Assembly: GCF_004115155.1 (NCBI RefSeq)
Contig: NZ_RDSM01000001.1
Location: 186,001 to 250,000 of the forward strand
DNA length: 64,000 nucleotides
Direction of reading: 5' to 3'
From: Granulicella sibirica
GTDB lineage: Bacteria; Acidobacteriota; Terriglobia; Terriglobales; Acidobacteriaceae
Shown: positions 34,061 through 42,990 of the stretch, one piece after another
Numbering within the stretch: the stretch's first letter is position 1
How the letters are laid out: each line of letters opens with the position of its first letter
The notes under the pieces: generated by a model
The model's input: the letters and a program-made list of their open reading frames with translations, nothing else
Database searches by the model: none
Told to the model about the DNA's origin: nothing
Translations under genes and position numbers: made by a program

Positions 34061-36445
34061 ATGGATCTCTTTCCGTACGCTTCACCTCGACAGTCATCGC
34101 CCAACCATGTTTCGATCAAAGACGTGATTCGCAAAGCCGCACTTCCGGTGGATGCTATCGTGCCGGAGATGCTCTCTTCTCTGGCACGCACGCCAAGTCT
34201 CGTCATCGAAGCGCCGCCCGGCGCAGGCAAGACTACCCGCGTTCCACCCGCGCTTCTTGGTCTCGTCTCCGGCGAGGTCATTGTGCTTGAGCCGCGCAGG
34301 ATCGCCGCTCGCATGGCCGCTCGCCGCGTCGCGTGGGAGATGGAGGAAGAGGCAGGTGAAACCGTCGGCTACCAGGTTCGCTTCGAAGAAGTCGTCAGTC
34401 CGCACACGCGTCTGCGCTTTGTCACCGAAGGCATCCTGACACGGCGTCTCATGTCCGACCCCACGCTCAAGGGCGTCGAGGCTGTCGTCCTCGACGAGTT
34501 CCACGAGCGCCACCTCGATGGTGACCTTGCCCTCGCACTGCTCAAACGCCTTCAGCGAACGCGCCCTACCCTGCGTCTCATCGTCATGTCGGCCACCCTC
34601 GACGCCGCACCCATCGCCCGCTATCTTGGCGACTGCCCTGTCCTGCGCTCTGAAGGCCGACTCTTCCCTCTTACCGTCCGTCACCTTCCCTATTCACCTG
34701 ATCCTCTCCATCTCCAGGTGAAGAAAGCCGTCGACCTTCTCCTCAAAGAGAAGCACCCCGGCAACATCCTCACCTTTCTTCCAGGAGCCGCCGAGATCCG
34801 CCGATCCATGCGCGAGCTCGAACCCATCGCCCGCCAGACGGGCATGCTCGTCGTCCCGCTGCATGGCGACCTCTCGCCCGCCGAGCAGGATCGTGCCGTC
34901 TCTCCCTCGCCCGAACAGAGGATCATCCTCGCCACCAACGTCGCCGAAAGCTCCGTCACGGTCGAGGGCGTCACCGCCGTCATCGACAGCGGCCTCGCCC
35001 GCATCGCCACCTACTCTCCCTGGACCGGCCTGCCCACGCTCCAGATCGGCCGGGTCAGCCGCGCCTCCGCCACCCAGCGCGCCGGTCGCGCAGGCCGCAC
35101 CGGCCCCGGGCGCGTCCTCCGCCTCTACCCCGAAGAGGACTACGTCCGCCGCCTCGAGCATGACCTCCCCGAGATCAGCCGCAGCGATCTCTCCCAGCTC
35201 TGCCTCGCGCTCCGCGTCATGAAGATCGCCGGTCCCACCCAGATCGACTGGCTCGATGCCCCGCCCGCCGAGGCAATCCAGCAAGCCGAAGCTCTCCTCG
35301 ATCGCCTCGGAGCAACCGGCGGCATGGAGCAGCGTCTAGCCCGCTTCCCTCTCGCCCCCCGTATCGCCCGCATCGTCCTCGAAGCGAGCGACCGGGGCGT
35401 CGGTGAGGATGGCTGCCTCGCCGCCGCCCTTCTCAGCTCCGGAACCCGCAGCGAGGCCAACGATCTGCTCGCCGCCATGGACCTCCCGCTCGACCCACGC
35501 ACCCGCCAACTGAACGAGCAGCTTCGCCGCATCGCCCGGCCCGCGAAGCAGACTCACCATGACGACGACGCCCTTCTCTTGTCGGTCCTCGCCGGATTTC
35601 CCGACCGCGTCGCCCGCCGCCGCTCCGGAAAGCAGGTCCTCCTTGCCAGCGGAACGTACGCCGAAATCGCCGGGGAGTCCCCGCCCTACGAGTTCATGAT
35701 CGCCCTTAACGCCGAAAACCGCACCGAGAATGCCTTTCCCGTCATCCGCATGGCAGCACGCATCGAGCCCGAGTGGCTCATCGACCTCTTTCCCGCCCAC
35801 ATCGAGGAGCGCGACACCGTCACCTGGAACCGCGCCTCCGATCGCGTCGAAAAGCTGAGCGCTCTCATGTACGACAGCATCACCCTCCAGGAATCGCGCG
35901 GCACCGCGACCGAGTCCGAGGCGGCCGACCTGCTCTCCCGGAAAGCCATCGAAGAAGGCATCGCCCGATTCGTCGATGACGATGCCCTCGAAACGTTCCT
36001 CGCACGCCTTAGCTTCGCCGGCCTCGAGCCGCCTTCCGTCAAAGACACGCTTCGCGAGCTATGCCAGGGCCTCCATAGCTTCACTGAACTGATAGACGCG
36101 GGGAAAGGCTTCCTTCCGCTCCTCGAGTCGAAGATCAACTCCCGCCTGCTCGCCGACCTTGCTCCATCGACCGTCAAGCTGAGTAGCGGCCGCCAGACCA
36201 AGATTCACTACGAGACTGGCCGGCCACCCTGGATCGCCTCCCGCCTGCAGGACTTCTTCGGCATGGCCGACACGCCACGCATCGGCCCGGAGAAGACGCC
36301 GCTCGTCGTCCATCTGCTCGCCCCCAACCAGCGCGCCGTCCAGACCACCACGGATCTAGCCGGGTTCTGGGACCGGCTTTACCCGCAGGTCCGCCGCGAA
36401 CTCATGCGCCGCTATCCGCGCCACTCTTGGCCGGAACGTCCATGA
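34061..36445 (+). CDS. hrpB: ATP-dependent helicase HrpB
   Basis: 794-residue DExH-box helicase. Walker A is EAPPGAGKTTR at about 50-60, motif II is DEFHERH, motif III SATLD, and motif VI region QRAGRAGRTGPGRVLRLY. The HrpB C-terminal domain is present (FLARLSFAGLEPPSVKD, KINSRLLADLAPSTVKLSSGR and PRHSWPERP). Its cellular role in bacteria is unclear; related HrpA acts on RNA and ribosomes. The start may be ATG 34061 or GTG 34124, which lies nearer the family N-terminus (LPVDAIVPEML). Confidence 0.95.
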   Translation: MDLFPYASPRQSSPNHVSIKDVIRKAALPVDAIVPEMLSSLARTPSLVIEAPPGAGKTTRVPPALLGLVSGEVIVLEPRRIAARMAARRVAWEMEEEAGETVGYQVRFEEVVSPHTRLRFVTEGILTRRLMSDPTLKGVEAVVLDEFHERHLDGDLALALLKRLQRTRPTLRLIVMSATLDAAPIARYLGDCPVLRSEGRLFPLTVRHLPYSPDPLHLQVKKAVDLLLKEKHPGNILTFLPGAAEIRRSMRELEPIARQTGMLVVPLHGDLSPAEQDRAVSPSPEQRIILATNVAESSVTVEGVTAVIDSGLARIATYSPWTGLPTLQIGRVSRASATQRAGRAGRTGPGRVLRLYPEEDYVRRLEHDLPEISRSDLSQLCLALRVMKIAGPTQIDWLDAPPAEAIQQAEALLDRLGATGGMEQRLARFPLAPRIARIVLEASDRGVGEDGCLAAALLSSGTRSEANDLLAAMDLPLDPRTRQLNEQLRRIARPAKQTHHDDDALLLSVLAGFPDRVARRRSGKQVLLASGTYAEIAGESPPYEFMIALNAENRTENAFPVIRMAARIEPEWLIDLFPAHIEERDTVTWNRASDRVEKLSALMYDSITLQESRGTATESEAADLLSRKAIEEGIARFVDDDALETFLARLSFAGLEPPSVKDTLRELCQGLHSFTELIDAGKGFLPLLESKINSRLLADLAPSTVKLSSGRQTKIHYETGRPPWIASRLQDFFGMADTPRIGPEKTPLVVHLLAPNQRAVQTTTDLAGFWDRLYPQVRRELMRRYPRHSWPERP

Positions 36446-36521
36446 ACCCGATTGAGCCCAATTTCGCCCCATATCGGACCGAACTTAGACGGCTCTCGTG
36501 TTCGTTTGCCGGAATGCATTC

Positions 36522-37175
36522 CTAGCCGCGCCAGGCGGAGTTCCGAATCACGGCGCAAAAGTTTCCTCGCTGGAACTTCGGATCCTTGTCCGCGAGGACG
36601 TCGGCCTTTACATTCCCGAACGTCGTATCTGGCTTGTGTTGAATACCGTCGAAGAACGCTTGGAGTATCTCCTCTTTGAAGTGCGGCGTCCGCGGGAACC
36701 TCTGCACGACGGTCTCCCGGTCCTCGTCGCTGAACTTGTCATAGTCGATTCCGAGGACGTCCATCTCGACGCCCGCCGTCACGAGCGCGATGACCGGATG
36801 CATGTGCTGAGGTATTCCAGGCGTTGTATGTAGGGCGATCGCAGTCCAGACATGGGTGATATCTGACGCGTCCACTCCACGCTCTTGCAGGAAGCTCATG
36901 GCGGCGTTGGCACCATCTACTTCGAAACGTTCGGCTGGGCTGCTAAAGTCCGGGATCAAGCCGAGGTCGTGAAACATGGCGCCTGCGTAAAGCAGTTCGC
37001 GATCGAACTGCAGGCCGCGCCGAACGCCTGAAATCGCGGCAAAGTGGTAGACACGGCTCGAATGATTGAACAGCAGGTCATTCTCGTTATCACGAATAAA
37101 CTCTGTAATCTGCCTGGCGAGCGTGCTGTCGGGTATCTCCACTGAAGGTGATAAAGACGATATGGTTGCGGACAT
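36522..37175 (-). CDS. HD-domain protein, cyanamide hydratase family
   Basis: 217 residues. The HD metal-binding pattern is visible: H38 in FNHSSRVYHFA, H69-D70 in AMFHDLGL, H116 in AIALHTTPG, and a later Asp in VLGIDYDKF. These spacings fit the cyanamide hydratase (urea hydro-lyase) group, which converts cyanamide to urea; many bacterial members have untested substrates. A good GAGGGAG ribosome-binding site precedes the ATG, and an inverted repeat lies just upstream. It is convergent with hrpB. Confidence 0.85.
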   Translation of the reverse strand: MSATISSLSPSVEIPDSTLARQITEFIRDNENDLLFNHSSRVYHFAAISGVRRGLQFDRELLYAGAMFHDLGLIPDFSSPAERFEVDGANAAMSFLQERGVDASDITHVWTAIALHTTPGIPQHMHPVIALVTAGVEMDVLGIDYDKFSDEDRETVVQRFPRTPHFKEEILQAFFDGIQHKPDTTFGNVKADVLADKDPKFQRGNFCAVIRNSAWRG

Positions 37176-37199
37176 TGGATCTCCCTCGAATTGAGACTA

Positions 37200-37224
37200 C
37201 CAAGAGACAGTTATTGCCTCTTGG
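37200..37224. promoter_or_regulatory. Inverted repeat upstream of the HD-domain gene (possible operator)
   Basis: Arms CCAAGAG (37200-37206) and CTCTTGG (37218-37224) flank 11 bases. The site is 25-49 bp ahead of the ATG of the minus-strand HD gene, a position suited to an operator. The rest of the 300-bp gap (37176-37475) shows no convincing gene. Confidence 0.4.
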
Positions 37225-37475
37225 CAAAAGCCGCCGTCCTTTGCGAAAACGCACCTGTCGCACAAGATTAGGTGCGAAATGTGTGGACAGGATGTGGGGG
37301 GATGTACGGTAAACGTGGTTAGCGGAGCGGTAGCAAACGTGGTGAAAGGTGCGTCTTTCTTGGGCAAATCGTTTTTCGGAGCATGTTTTTTCCGCGGCGC
37401 GGTGGAATGGGGGCTGGGGAGGCCGATCGTTTGTCAAGCGAGGGGTGCTGTATGCTCGTCACGCGGAAGTCATTT

Positions 37476-37552
37476 TGGTAGCGTTACCGGGGCTCGAACC
37501 CGGACTCTTCGCCTTGAGAGGGCGACGTGTTAACCAGTTACACCATAACGCC
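37476..37552 (-). tRNA. tRNA-Glu (CUC anticodon)
   Basis: A full cloverleaf is readable on the minus strand, 77 nt with encoded CCA. The acceptor arms GGCGTTA and TAACGCT pair with a G-U at the first pair, and the discriminator is A. The anticodon stem TCGCC/GGCGA carries loop CTCTCAA, giving anticodon CUC, reading GAG. The T arm is CCGGG TTCGAGC CCCGG. Confidence 0.95.
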
Positions 37553-37673
37553 ATATTGTCCTGCATCGCCGCCGCAGGAAGCAAGATGCCTCAACCGCAA
37601 CGACTTCTCTACTATAACAAACCCCTGCGAACACTTCCAATCACAATCCAACAAGGTGCGGGAGCGGCCGGCA

Positions 37674-37949
37674 CTACAGCCCGAGCTTCTTTACCTCGTC
37701 GTTGTAGTACTTCCGGTAGAGGATGTCCCACTCCTGGCTGCCTTCGACGATGATCTTCCGCTGCGAAGCGATCTTCTGACGCGCCGCCGCGTCGAGCTTT
37801 GTCTCTTCCAGGAGGAGTTTCTCGAGCGCCTTGCGGGCCTCCTGCCGGATCGTGTTGCGGTCCTCGAGGAAGTCGCACTCGGGAATCTCGGCCAGACTAT
37901 CCGCGACCGTATGGGCCAGTTTATTCAGCTTGTCGCGCGAAATCCTCAC
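37674..37949 (-). CDS. DUF507 family protein
   Basis: 91 residues: MRISRDKLNKLAHTVADSL, ECDFLEDRNTIRQEARKALEKLL, then DAAARQKIASQRKIIVEGSQEWDILYRKYYNDEVKKLGL, the DUF507 pattern of a small helical protein. Function is unknown. It starts at GTG, which overlaps the TGA of the gene upstream (GTGA), itself also DUF507-like. The pair is a tandem duplication seen in acidobacteria and related phyla. Confidence 0.9.
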   Translation of the reverse strand: MRISRDKLNKLAHTVADSLAEIPECDFLEDRNTIRQEARKALEKLLLEETKLDAAARQKIASQRKIIVEGSQEWDILYRKYYNDEVKKLGL

Positions 37950-38224
37950 AGCACCGCCTTGTACTTCCGCGCCAGCTCGGTTTTCACCTTTTTGAACATC
38001 TCGGGGTAGCTCGCACCCGTCTTGCGCATGTCATCCTGGAACGCTTCGAGGATCACCCTCACCTCGTCGTTGATGCGGTCTTCCAGGGACAACTCGTCGA
38101 TCATCGCCGCTGCAACCCGCTCGTTCAGAATGGCCGGCTTGCCGGTCTCGATCATCTTCTCCGCTACAAGATGCTTCACCGTCTGCCGCGCCAAATACCC
38201 TACATATTCTTTAGAAAAGATCAT
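37946..38224 (-). CDS. DUF507 family protein (second, upstream copy)
   Basis: 92 residues starting MIFSKEYVGYLARQTVKHLV at ATG 38224; a frame to 38257 adds an unlikely leader. The layout parallels its neighbour: a first helix, a region with NERVAAAMIDELSLEDRINDEVRVIL, and a basic C-terminus (MFKKVKTELARKYKAVL). It belongs to the same small family but has diverged. It is divergent from the unknown gene at 38329, with about 100 bp between them. Confidence 0.88.
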   Translation of the reverse strand: MIFSKEYVGYLARQTVKHLVAEKMIETGKPAILNERVAAAMIDELSLEDRINDEVRVILEAFQDDMRKTGASYPEMFKKVKTELARKYKAVL

Positions 38225-38328
38225 GGACTTTGCCTCGACTATACCATGCGGTCCCAATGGTTTGCCCCTCGCAGGGTCGCGAAACGCGCCGTGCGGAGCA
38301 GCACATTTTCTGCGACAATACGCATTGC

Positions 38329-38796
38329 ATGCAACCCGACAATCTTATCTCGCTCAAAGACGACATGGTGGCCTTCATCGCTGGCCACGGCATGCGGCGG
38401 CTCAATGGCTACGTGACCGAAGAAGTGCCCACCGTTTTATTTGAGGAAGAGAACTCCGACGGGTGGAAGGACTTCGTCGAGCACGCCAAGGCGGCCGGCG
38501 CACCGTTCATCACCATGAGCGAAGTCGTGCTTGAACGCGAGGACATCGCCCTTCTTCTGGACCAGCTTCGCGAAGAATCTTTCCCGGAGATCGACGCCCT
38601 TGAGGTTGAAGACGCCGAGCAACTGATGATGCACGTCGGCAAGGTTGGCTACCTGCAACTCGGTTTCGCCCACCAAGGTGTCATGTTCATCTTCGAGACC
38701 GCCACCGACTGGTACGACAGCTTCCAGCAACTCATGGAGACAGTCGGCGACCTTGGCGGCATCGTGGTCGAAGACCGGGACGACAGCGACGACTGA
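38329..38796 (+). CDS. Acidic protein of unknown function
   Basis: 155 residues, starting MQPDNLISLKDDMVAFIAGHGMRRL at ATG 38329; the upstream in-frame extension to 38230 is Arg/His-rich and unlike protein. It is acidic throughout and ends GGIVVEDRDDSDD. No known domain, signal or membrane segment is seen; the centre (FFEE-type runs such as TVLFEEENSDGWKDFVEHAK) suggests a mixed fold. The next gene, recJ, begins close after its stop, so the two are probably cotranscribed. Confidence 0.78.
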   Translation: MQPDNLISLKDDMVAFIAGHGMRRLNGYVTEEVPTVLFEEENSDGWKDFVEHAKAAGAPFITMSEVVLEREDIALLLDQLREESFPEIDALEVEDAEQLMMHVGKVGYLQLGFAHQGVMFIFETATDWYDSFQQLMETVGDLGGIVVEDRDDSDD

Positions 38797-38813
38797 GAAC
38801 GAGGACGACTGAG

Positions 38814-40685
38814 ATTGCCCCGCTTGAACCGCCTCCCACATCTCCCCTGAACGTTCCTCCCTCTCCTCCGCGCTCCCGCTGGATTGTTGCTCCGCCGGAT
38901 CCGGAACGCGCCGAAACACTGGCCCGTGAGCTCGGATGCCCGACTCCGGCCGCGACCCTCCTGCTCGCACGAGGGATCGCGGACTCCGCCGCAGCAGCCG
39001 CCTTCTTTTCCCCTAGCCTCGATGCTCTGTATGACCCCCTGCTGCTGCTGGGGATGCGCGAGGCTGTCGCCCGGATTGAGCAGGCCGTCCGCGGAGGCGA
39101 GCCCATTCTCATCTATGGCGACTATGACGTCGACGGCACCACTGCCACCGTCCTTCTTAAGACCGCGATCGAGCGCATCGCGCCGCCCGACCGGCCCGCC
39201 CAGGTCACCTACCACGTCCCGCATCGCATCCGCGAAGGATACGGCATGCAGACGAATGTGCTTGGCCTTGCCGCGACCTCCGGCATCCGCCTGGTCATCA
39301 GCGTCGACACGGGCATCCGCGCCTTCGCCGCGGCGGAAGAAGCCAAAGCACTTGGCCTCGACCTCATTGTGACGGACCACCACCTCCCCGACGACGTCGC
39401 TGGGATTCCCGAAGCACTCGCCGTCATTAATCCGTCACAACCTGGCTGCCCTTACCCGAACAAGAGCCTATGCGGTGCCGCCGTCGCCTTCAAGCTCTCG
39501 CATGCCCTCCTCTCAGCGCACGCCAGCACCCAGCCTGATCCGGCAGCCGCTCACACGCGCCTTCGGACCGTTCTTCTCCCGTCGTTCCTCAAGCTGGTCG
39601 CCATCGCTACGATCGCTGACTCCGTCCCGCTCGAAGGCGAGAACCGCGCGATCGCCTGGCTTGGGCTGCGCGAGCTCCGCAACCCGGTCCAACCCGGTCT
39701 CCGTGCCCTGATGCACGTTGCCAAGCTCCCGCTCGACCGTGCTCCGACGGCAACCGAGGTCGGCTTCCGGCTTGCTCCGCGCATCAACGCCGCCGGCCGC
39801 ATGGATATCGCTGGAGATGTAGTCGAGCTCTTCCTCACCCGTGACCCTATCCGCGCCCAGACTCTCGCCGAGAAGCTCGATCAACTCAACCAGGACCGCC
39901 GAGCCACGGAAGCCGAGGCACTCGCTGCCATCGAACAAGAGCTTGCCGCGCTGCGCGACGCCTTCGGCCAGTTCGCCGCCGAGTGCATCATCCTCGATCA
40001 TCCAGACTGGCATCGCGGCGTCCTGGGTATTCTCGCCTCGCGCGTCGTCGAACGCACAAACCGCCCCGCGCTCATCCTCACCCATCAGGACGGCTCCGCC
40101 CATGGCTCCGGACGCTCCATCGCCGGCTTCCATCTGCTGGACGCTCTCACCGCCGTCCACGAACCGGCGGGCGCCCCCACACTCTTCACGAAGTTCGGCG
40201 GCCACGCCCATGCCGTCGGCCTTACCCTTGCGTCCGACCGGCTTGACCTCTTCCGCCGTCGCATGCGCGGCCACGCCGCGCTTCACCTGACCCCTACCGT
40301 CCTCACTCCCACAATTTCCTGCGACGCCGAGATCCCGTTCGCCGCCATCACGCTCGATCTTCACGCGTGGATGGAGCGGCTCGAGCCCTTCGGCAACTCC
40401 GCTCCCGAGCCCGTCTTCCTCACTCGCGACCTCACGCTGGCCTCCCCGATTCGCTTCATCAAAGAGCGCCACGTCTGCCTTTGCCTCACCGACGGCTCGT
40501 CTGCCAGCCTGGAAGCGCTTGGCTGGAGCCGAACCACCGATTGGCCCGAACGCTGCTCTTCCCTCAGCCTCACGCAAGGCTCACGCATCGACGTACTCTA
40601 CCGTCTCCGCGTCAACGTCTACCTGCAGAGAAGACAACTTCAACTTGAGCTTGTCGATCTTCGACTCGCTAAGTCCGATCTCTAA
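38814..40685 (+). CDS. recJ: Single-stranded-DNA-specific exonuclease RecJ
   Basis: About 623 residues. The DHH phosphoesterase motifs are clear: LIYGDYDVDGTTATVLLK (motif I), VDTGIRA (II) and IVTDHHLPDD (III, DHH), then the DHHA1 domain with HASGSGRS-like GSAHGSGRSIAGFHLLDAL and FGGHAHAVGL. RecJ degrades 5' single strands in recombination and mismatch repair. The first ATG, 39054, would remove about 80 residues that RecJ normally has. The frame stays open upstream with no ATG/GTG/TTG. ATT 38814, 9 bases after GAGG, is the best candidate start. Confidence 0.92.
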   Translation: MAPLEPPPTSPLNVPPSPPRSRWIVAPPDPERAETLARELGCPTPAATLLLARGIADSAAAAAFFSPSLDALYDPLLLLGMREAVARIEQAVRGGEPILIYGDYDVDGTTATVLLKTAIERIAPPDRPAQVTYHVPHRIREGYGMQTNVLGLAATSGIRLVISVDTGIRAFAAAEEAKALGLDLIVTDHHLPDDVAGIPEALAVINPSQPGCPYPNKSLCGAAVAFKLSHALLSAHASTQPDPAAAHTRLRTVLLPSFLKLVAIATIADSVPLEGENRAIAWLGLRELRNPVQPGLRALMHVAKLPLDRAPTATEVGFRLAPRINAAGRMDIAGDVVELFLTRDPIRAQTLAEKLDQLNQDRRATEAEALAAIEQELAALRDAFGQFAAECIILDHPDWHRGVLGILASRVVERTNRPALILTHQDGSAHGSGRSIAGFHLLDALTAVHEPAGAPTLFTKFGGHAHAVGLTLASDRLDLFRRRMRGHAALHLTPTVLTPTISCDAEIPFAAITLDLHAWMERLEPFGNSAPEPVFLTRDLTLASPIRFIKERHVCLCLTDGSSASLEALGWSRTTDWPERCSSLSLTQGSRIDVLYRLRVNVYLQRRQLQLELVDLRLAKSDL

Positions 40686-40775
40686 CTCGTGTGCTTGCTC
40701 ATAGATGCGAGCTTGCCGAAAATATTGCTTCGTCTATGGTGCACCGAACGTCTTATATACTGACATTTCTTATTC

Positions 40776-42017
40776 ATGCAGACGATTGAAACAAAACGGT
40801 CGAAGACGTTCCTTGGGTGGGGCATAGCGATCGTTCTCCTGATCGCCGGGCTGTTTGCCTATCGTTACCTTTCTCGTGAAAAAGTCGAGGTGCGAACGGC
40901 GAAGGTGACTTACCAGACGCTGATCAGTTCCACGCCCACGAACGGCAAAGTCGAGCCCACCGAAGAGTACCAAGCGCACGCGCCTGGTCCTTCCATCGTC
41001 AAGAAGCTTTACGTGGACGTTGGAGACAAGGTGAAACAGGGCGCGCTCCTGCTAAGTCTGGACGCCGTCGACGCTCAGGCCCGCGTCGCGAGTGCGGCAT
41101 CCGCTCTCACCGCCGCCGAGGCAAGCCATAACGACATGGCCAGCGGAGGCACCCAGGAAGAGCGCCTCGCGATGGCCGGAGACCTCGAGCGTGCCCGAAA
41201 CCAGGTAGCCCAGAACGAAAAGGACGTTGCCGCTCTCCAGCAGCTTCAGCAGCACGGCGCGGCCTCGGCCGCCGAGGTCTCTGCCGCGCAGCAGCGGCTC
41301 CTTACCGCTCAAAGTACCCTCAGCGGGATCCAACAGCGCAGCGCCGGCCGCTATTCGAAATCCGATCTTGGCCGTACCAGCGCACAGGTCGCCGACGCCC
41401 GCGCCGCGCTGGCTGCGGCCCAGAGCAACTACGCCGCGAACGTCATCCGCTCGCCCCTCTCCGGGACTGTCTATGCTATCCCGGTCTCCGAATACGACTT
41501 CGTTCCCGCAGGTGAAGATCTGCTCGATGTCGCGGACCTGGACCGCATCAAGGTGCGCGCCTACTTCGACGAGCCCGAGATCGGAAAACTCCAGCGTGGA
41601 CAGGATGTCACTATCATCTGGGACGCCAAGCCGGGGCAGAAGTGGCACGGTCATATCGAGCTCGCCCCAACGACCGTGATCACCTACGGAACACGCAGCG
41701 TCGGCGAGTGCATCATCACCGTCGATGACGCACACGGCGACCTTCTGCCCAATACCAACGTGACGGTCACCGTCACCACGTCGCAGCGCAACCACGTTCT
41801 CGCTGTACCCCGCGAGGCCCTCCACACCGACGCCGGCTACTACGTCTTCAAAGTGGTTAACAATCACCTCGTCAAGACTCCGATCTCCGTCGGCGTTACC
41901 AACCTTGTTCAGGTAGAAGTGACCTCCGGACTGTCCGAGCACGACGTCGTCGCGCTCAACGCTACCACCAACCGCGACCTCTCCAACGGCCTCGAAGTCC
42001 AGACCACCGAACAGTGA
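40776..42017 (+). CDS. HlyD/MacA-type periplasmic adaptor (membrane fusion) protein
   Basis: 413 residues with an N-terminal membrane anchor (FLGWGIAIVLLIAGLFAYRYL). The lipoyl halves (VKKLYVDVGDKVKQGALLLSLD and later NVIRSPLSGTVYAIPVSEYDFV) flank a coiled coil rich in Ala/Gln (about 95-215). The beta-barrel and membrane-proximal domains follow (DDAHGDLLPNTNVTVTVTTSQRNHVLAVPREAL). Such adaptors bridge inner-membrane pumps and TolC. The stop overlaps the next gene (TGATG). No pump gene is in this operon. Confidence 0.92.
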   Translation: MQTIETKRSKTFLGWGIAIVLLIAGLFAYRYLSREKVEVRTAKVTYQTLISSTPTNGKVEPTEEYQAHAPGPSIVKKLYVDVGDKVKQGALLLSLDAVDAQARVASAASALTAAEASHNDMASGGTQEERLAMAGDLERARNQVAQNEKDVAALQQLQQHGAASAAEVSAAQQRLLTAQSTLSGIQQRSAGRYSKSDLGRTSAQVADARAALAAAQSNYAANVIRSPLSGTVYAIPVSEYDFVPAGEDLLDVADLDRIKVRAYFDEPEIGKLQRGQDVTIIWDAKPGQKWHGHIELAPTTVITYGTRSVGECIITVDDAHGDLLPNTNVTVTVTTSQRNHVLAVPREALHTDAGYYVFKVVNNHLVKTPISVGVTNLVQVEVTSGLSEHDVVALNATTNRDLSNGLEVQTTEQ

Positions 42018-42982
42018 TGAACATGCTCCCCACCAAGAGAAGCATGCTTCTCGGCGTTCTTCTCATCCAGGCCCCTCTGCTCTACGCCGATGCCTCCAAG
42101 GCATTTACCGCCCTGCAGCACGGGCGCGTCGACGAGGCCGAACAATCGCTTCGTACCATCCTCGCCGCTACTCCCAACGATGCCTATGCCCATCAACTCC
42201 TGTGCCGCGTCTTCTATGCCCAGGAGCAGGCCGAGAAAGCCGTCGCGGAATGCGAAGCCGCCGTCGCCGCCGCGCCTAACGACAGCGTTGATCTGATGTG
42301 GCTTGCCCGGGCCTACGGTCAGAAGGCCTCTCATGCCGGGCCCATCGCGGGCTACTCTCTCGGGAAAAAGGTGGGGCAGACCTTCAAACGTGCCGTCGAG
42401 GCCGATCCTTCCAACCTCGACGCCGTGAACGACCTCGGCGAGTTCTATACGCAGGCCCCGGGCATCGTCGGAGGCGGCGTCGACAAGGCTCGTCCGCTTG
42501 TGGACACGCTCCAGTCTCGCTCGCCGGGGAAGGCCCATCGACTCCTCGCGTACATTGCCGAAAGCTCGGGCGACAGCCCCACCGCCGAGGCAGAGTTTAA
42601 GAAGGCCATCGACGCTGGCCATACCACCGACGCCTATATGGATCTCGGCAACTTTTACGAGATGCACCACAAGCCCGACCAGGCTTTCGCCGCCGTCAAC
42701 GCCGGCCTCGCCGCTGATCGCGAGCACGGGCCTCCCCTGATGGACGCGGCCACGATCCTGATTGCCGCCAAGCGCGGCCAGGATATCGCGGAGCGCGCAC
42801 TCAGCGACTATCTCTCCTCGCCAAACCAGACCGACGAGGCGCCTGTCTTCAAGGCTCATGTGATCCTCGGCAAGCTCCTCGCAAAGCGTGGTGACAACGC
42901 AGGCGCACAGCGCGAGTTTGCCGCGGCCCGCGCCCTCGCTGCGAACTTTTCCGCTGCACGCGACGCATCGAAGGGAGCATAG
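42017..42982 (+). CDS. Secreted TPR protein in the adaptor-TolC operon
   Basis: About 321 residues starting MNMLPTKRSMLLGVLLIQAPLLYA, a signal peptide; GTG 42014 is an alternative start. TPR-like helical pairs follow: ALQHGRVDEAEQSLRTILAATPND, LLCRVFYAQEQAEKAVAECEAAVAAAPND, and later LGKLLAKRGDNAGAQREFAAARAL. It is translationally coupled to the adaptor and lies 8 bp before the TolC-like gene. A role as periplasmic scaffold for the export complex is an inference from this position. Confidence 0.87.
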   Translation: MNMLPTKRSMLLGVLLIQAPLLYADASKAFTALQHGRVDEAEQSLRTILAATPNDAYAHQLLCRVFYAQEQAEKAVAECEAAVAAAPNDSVDLMWLARAYGQKASHAGPIAGYSLGKKVGQTFKRAVEADPSNLDAVNDLGEFYTQAPGIVGGGVDKARPLVDTLQSRSPGKAHRLLAYIAESSGDSPTAEAEFKKAIDAGHTTDAYMDLGNFYEMHHKPDQAFAAVNAGLAADREHGPPLMDAATILIAAKRGQDIAERALSDYLSSPNQTDEAPVFKAHVILGKLLAKRGDNAGAQREFAAARALAANFSAARDASKGA

Positions 42983-42990
42983 TAAGAGCA

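Noticed and set aside
37279..37533. Small plus-strand frame across the tRNA
   Set aside because: It overlaps the tRNA-Glu on the other strand, has Cys/Gly-rich composition and no ribosome-binding site of note.
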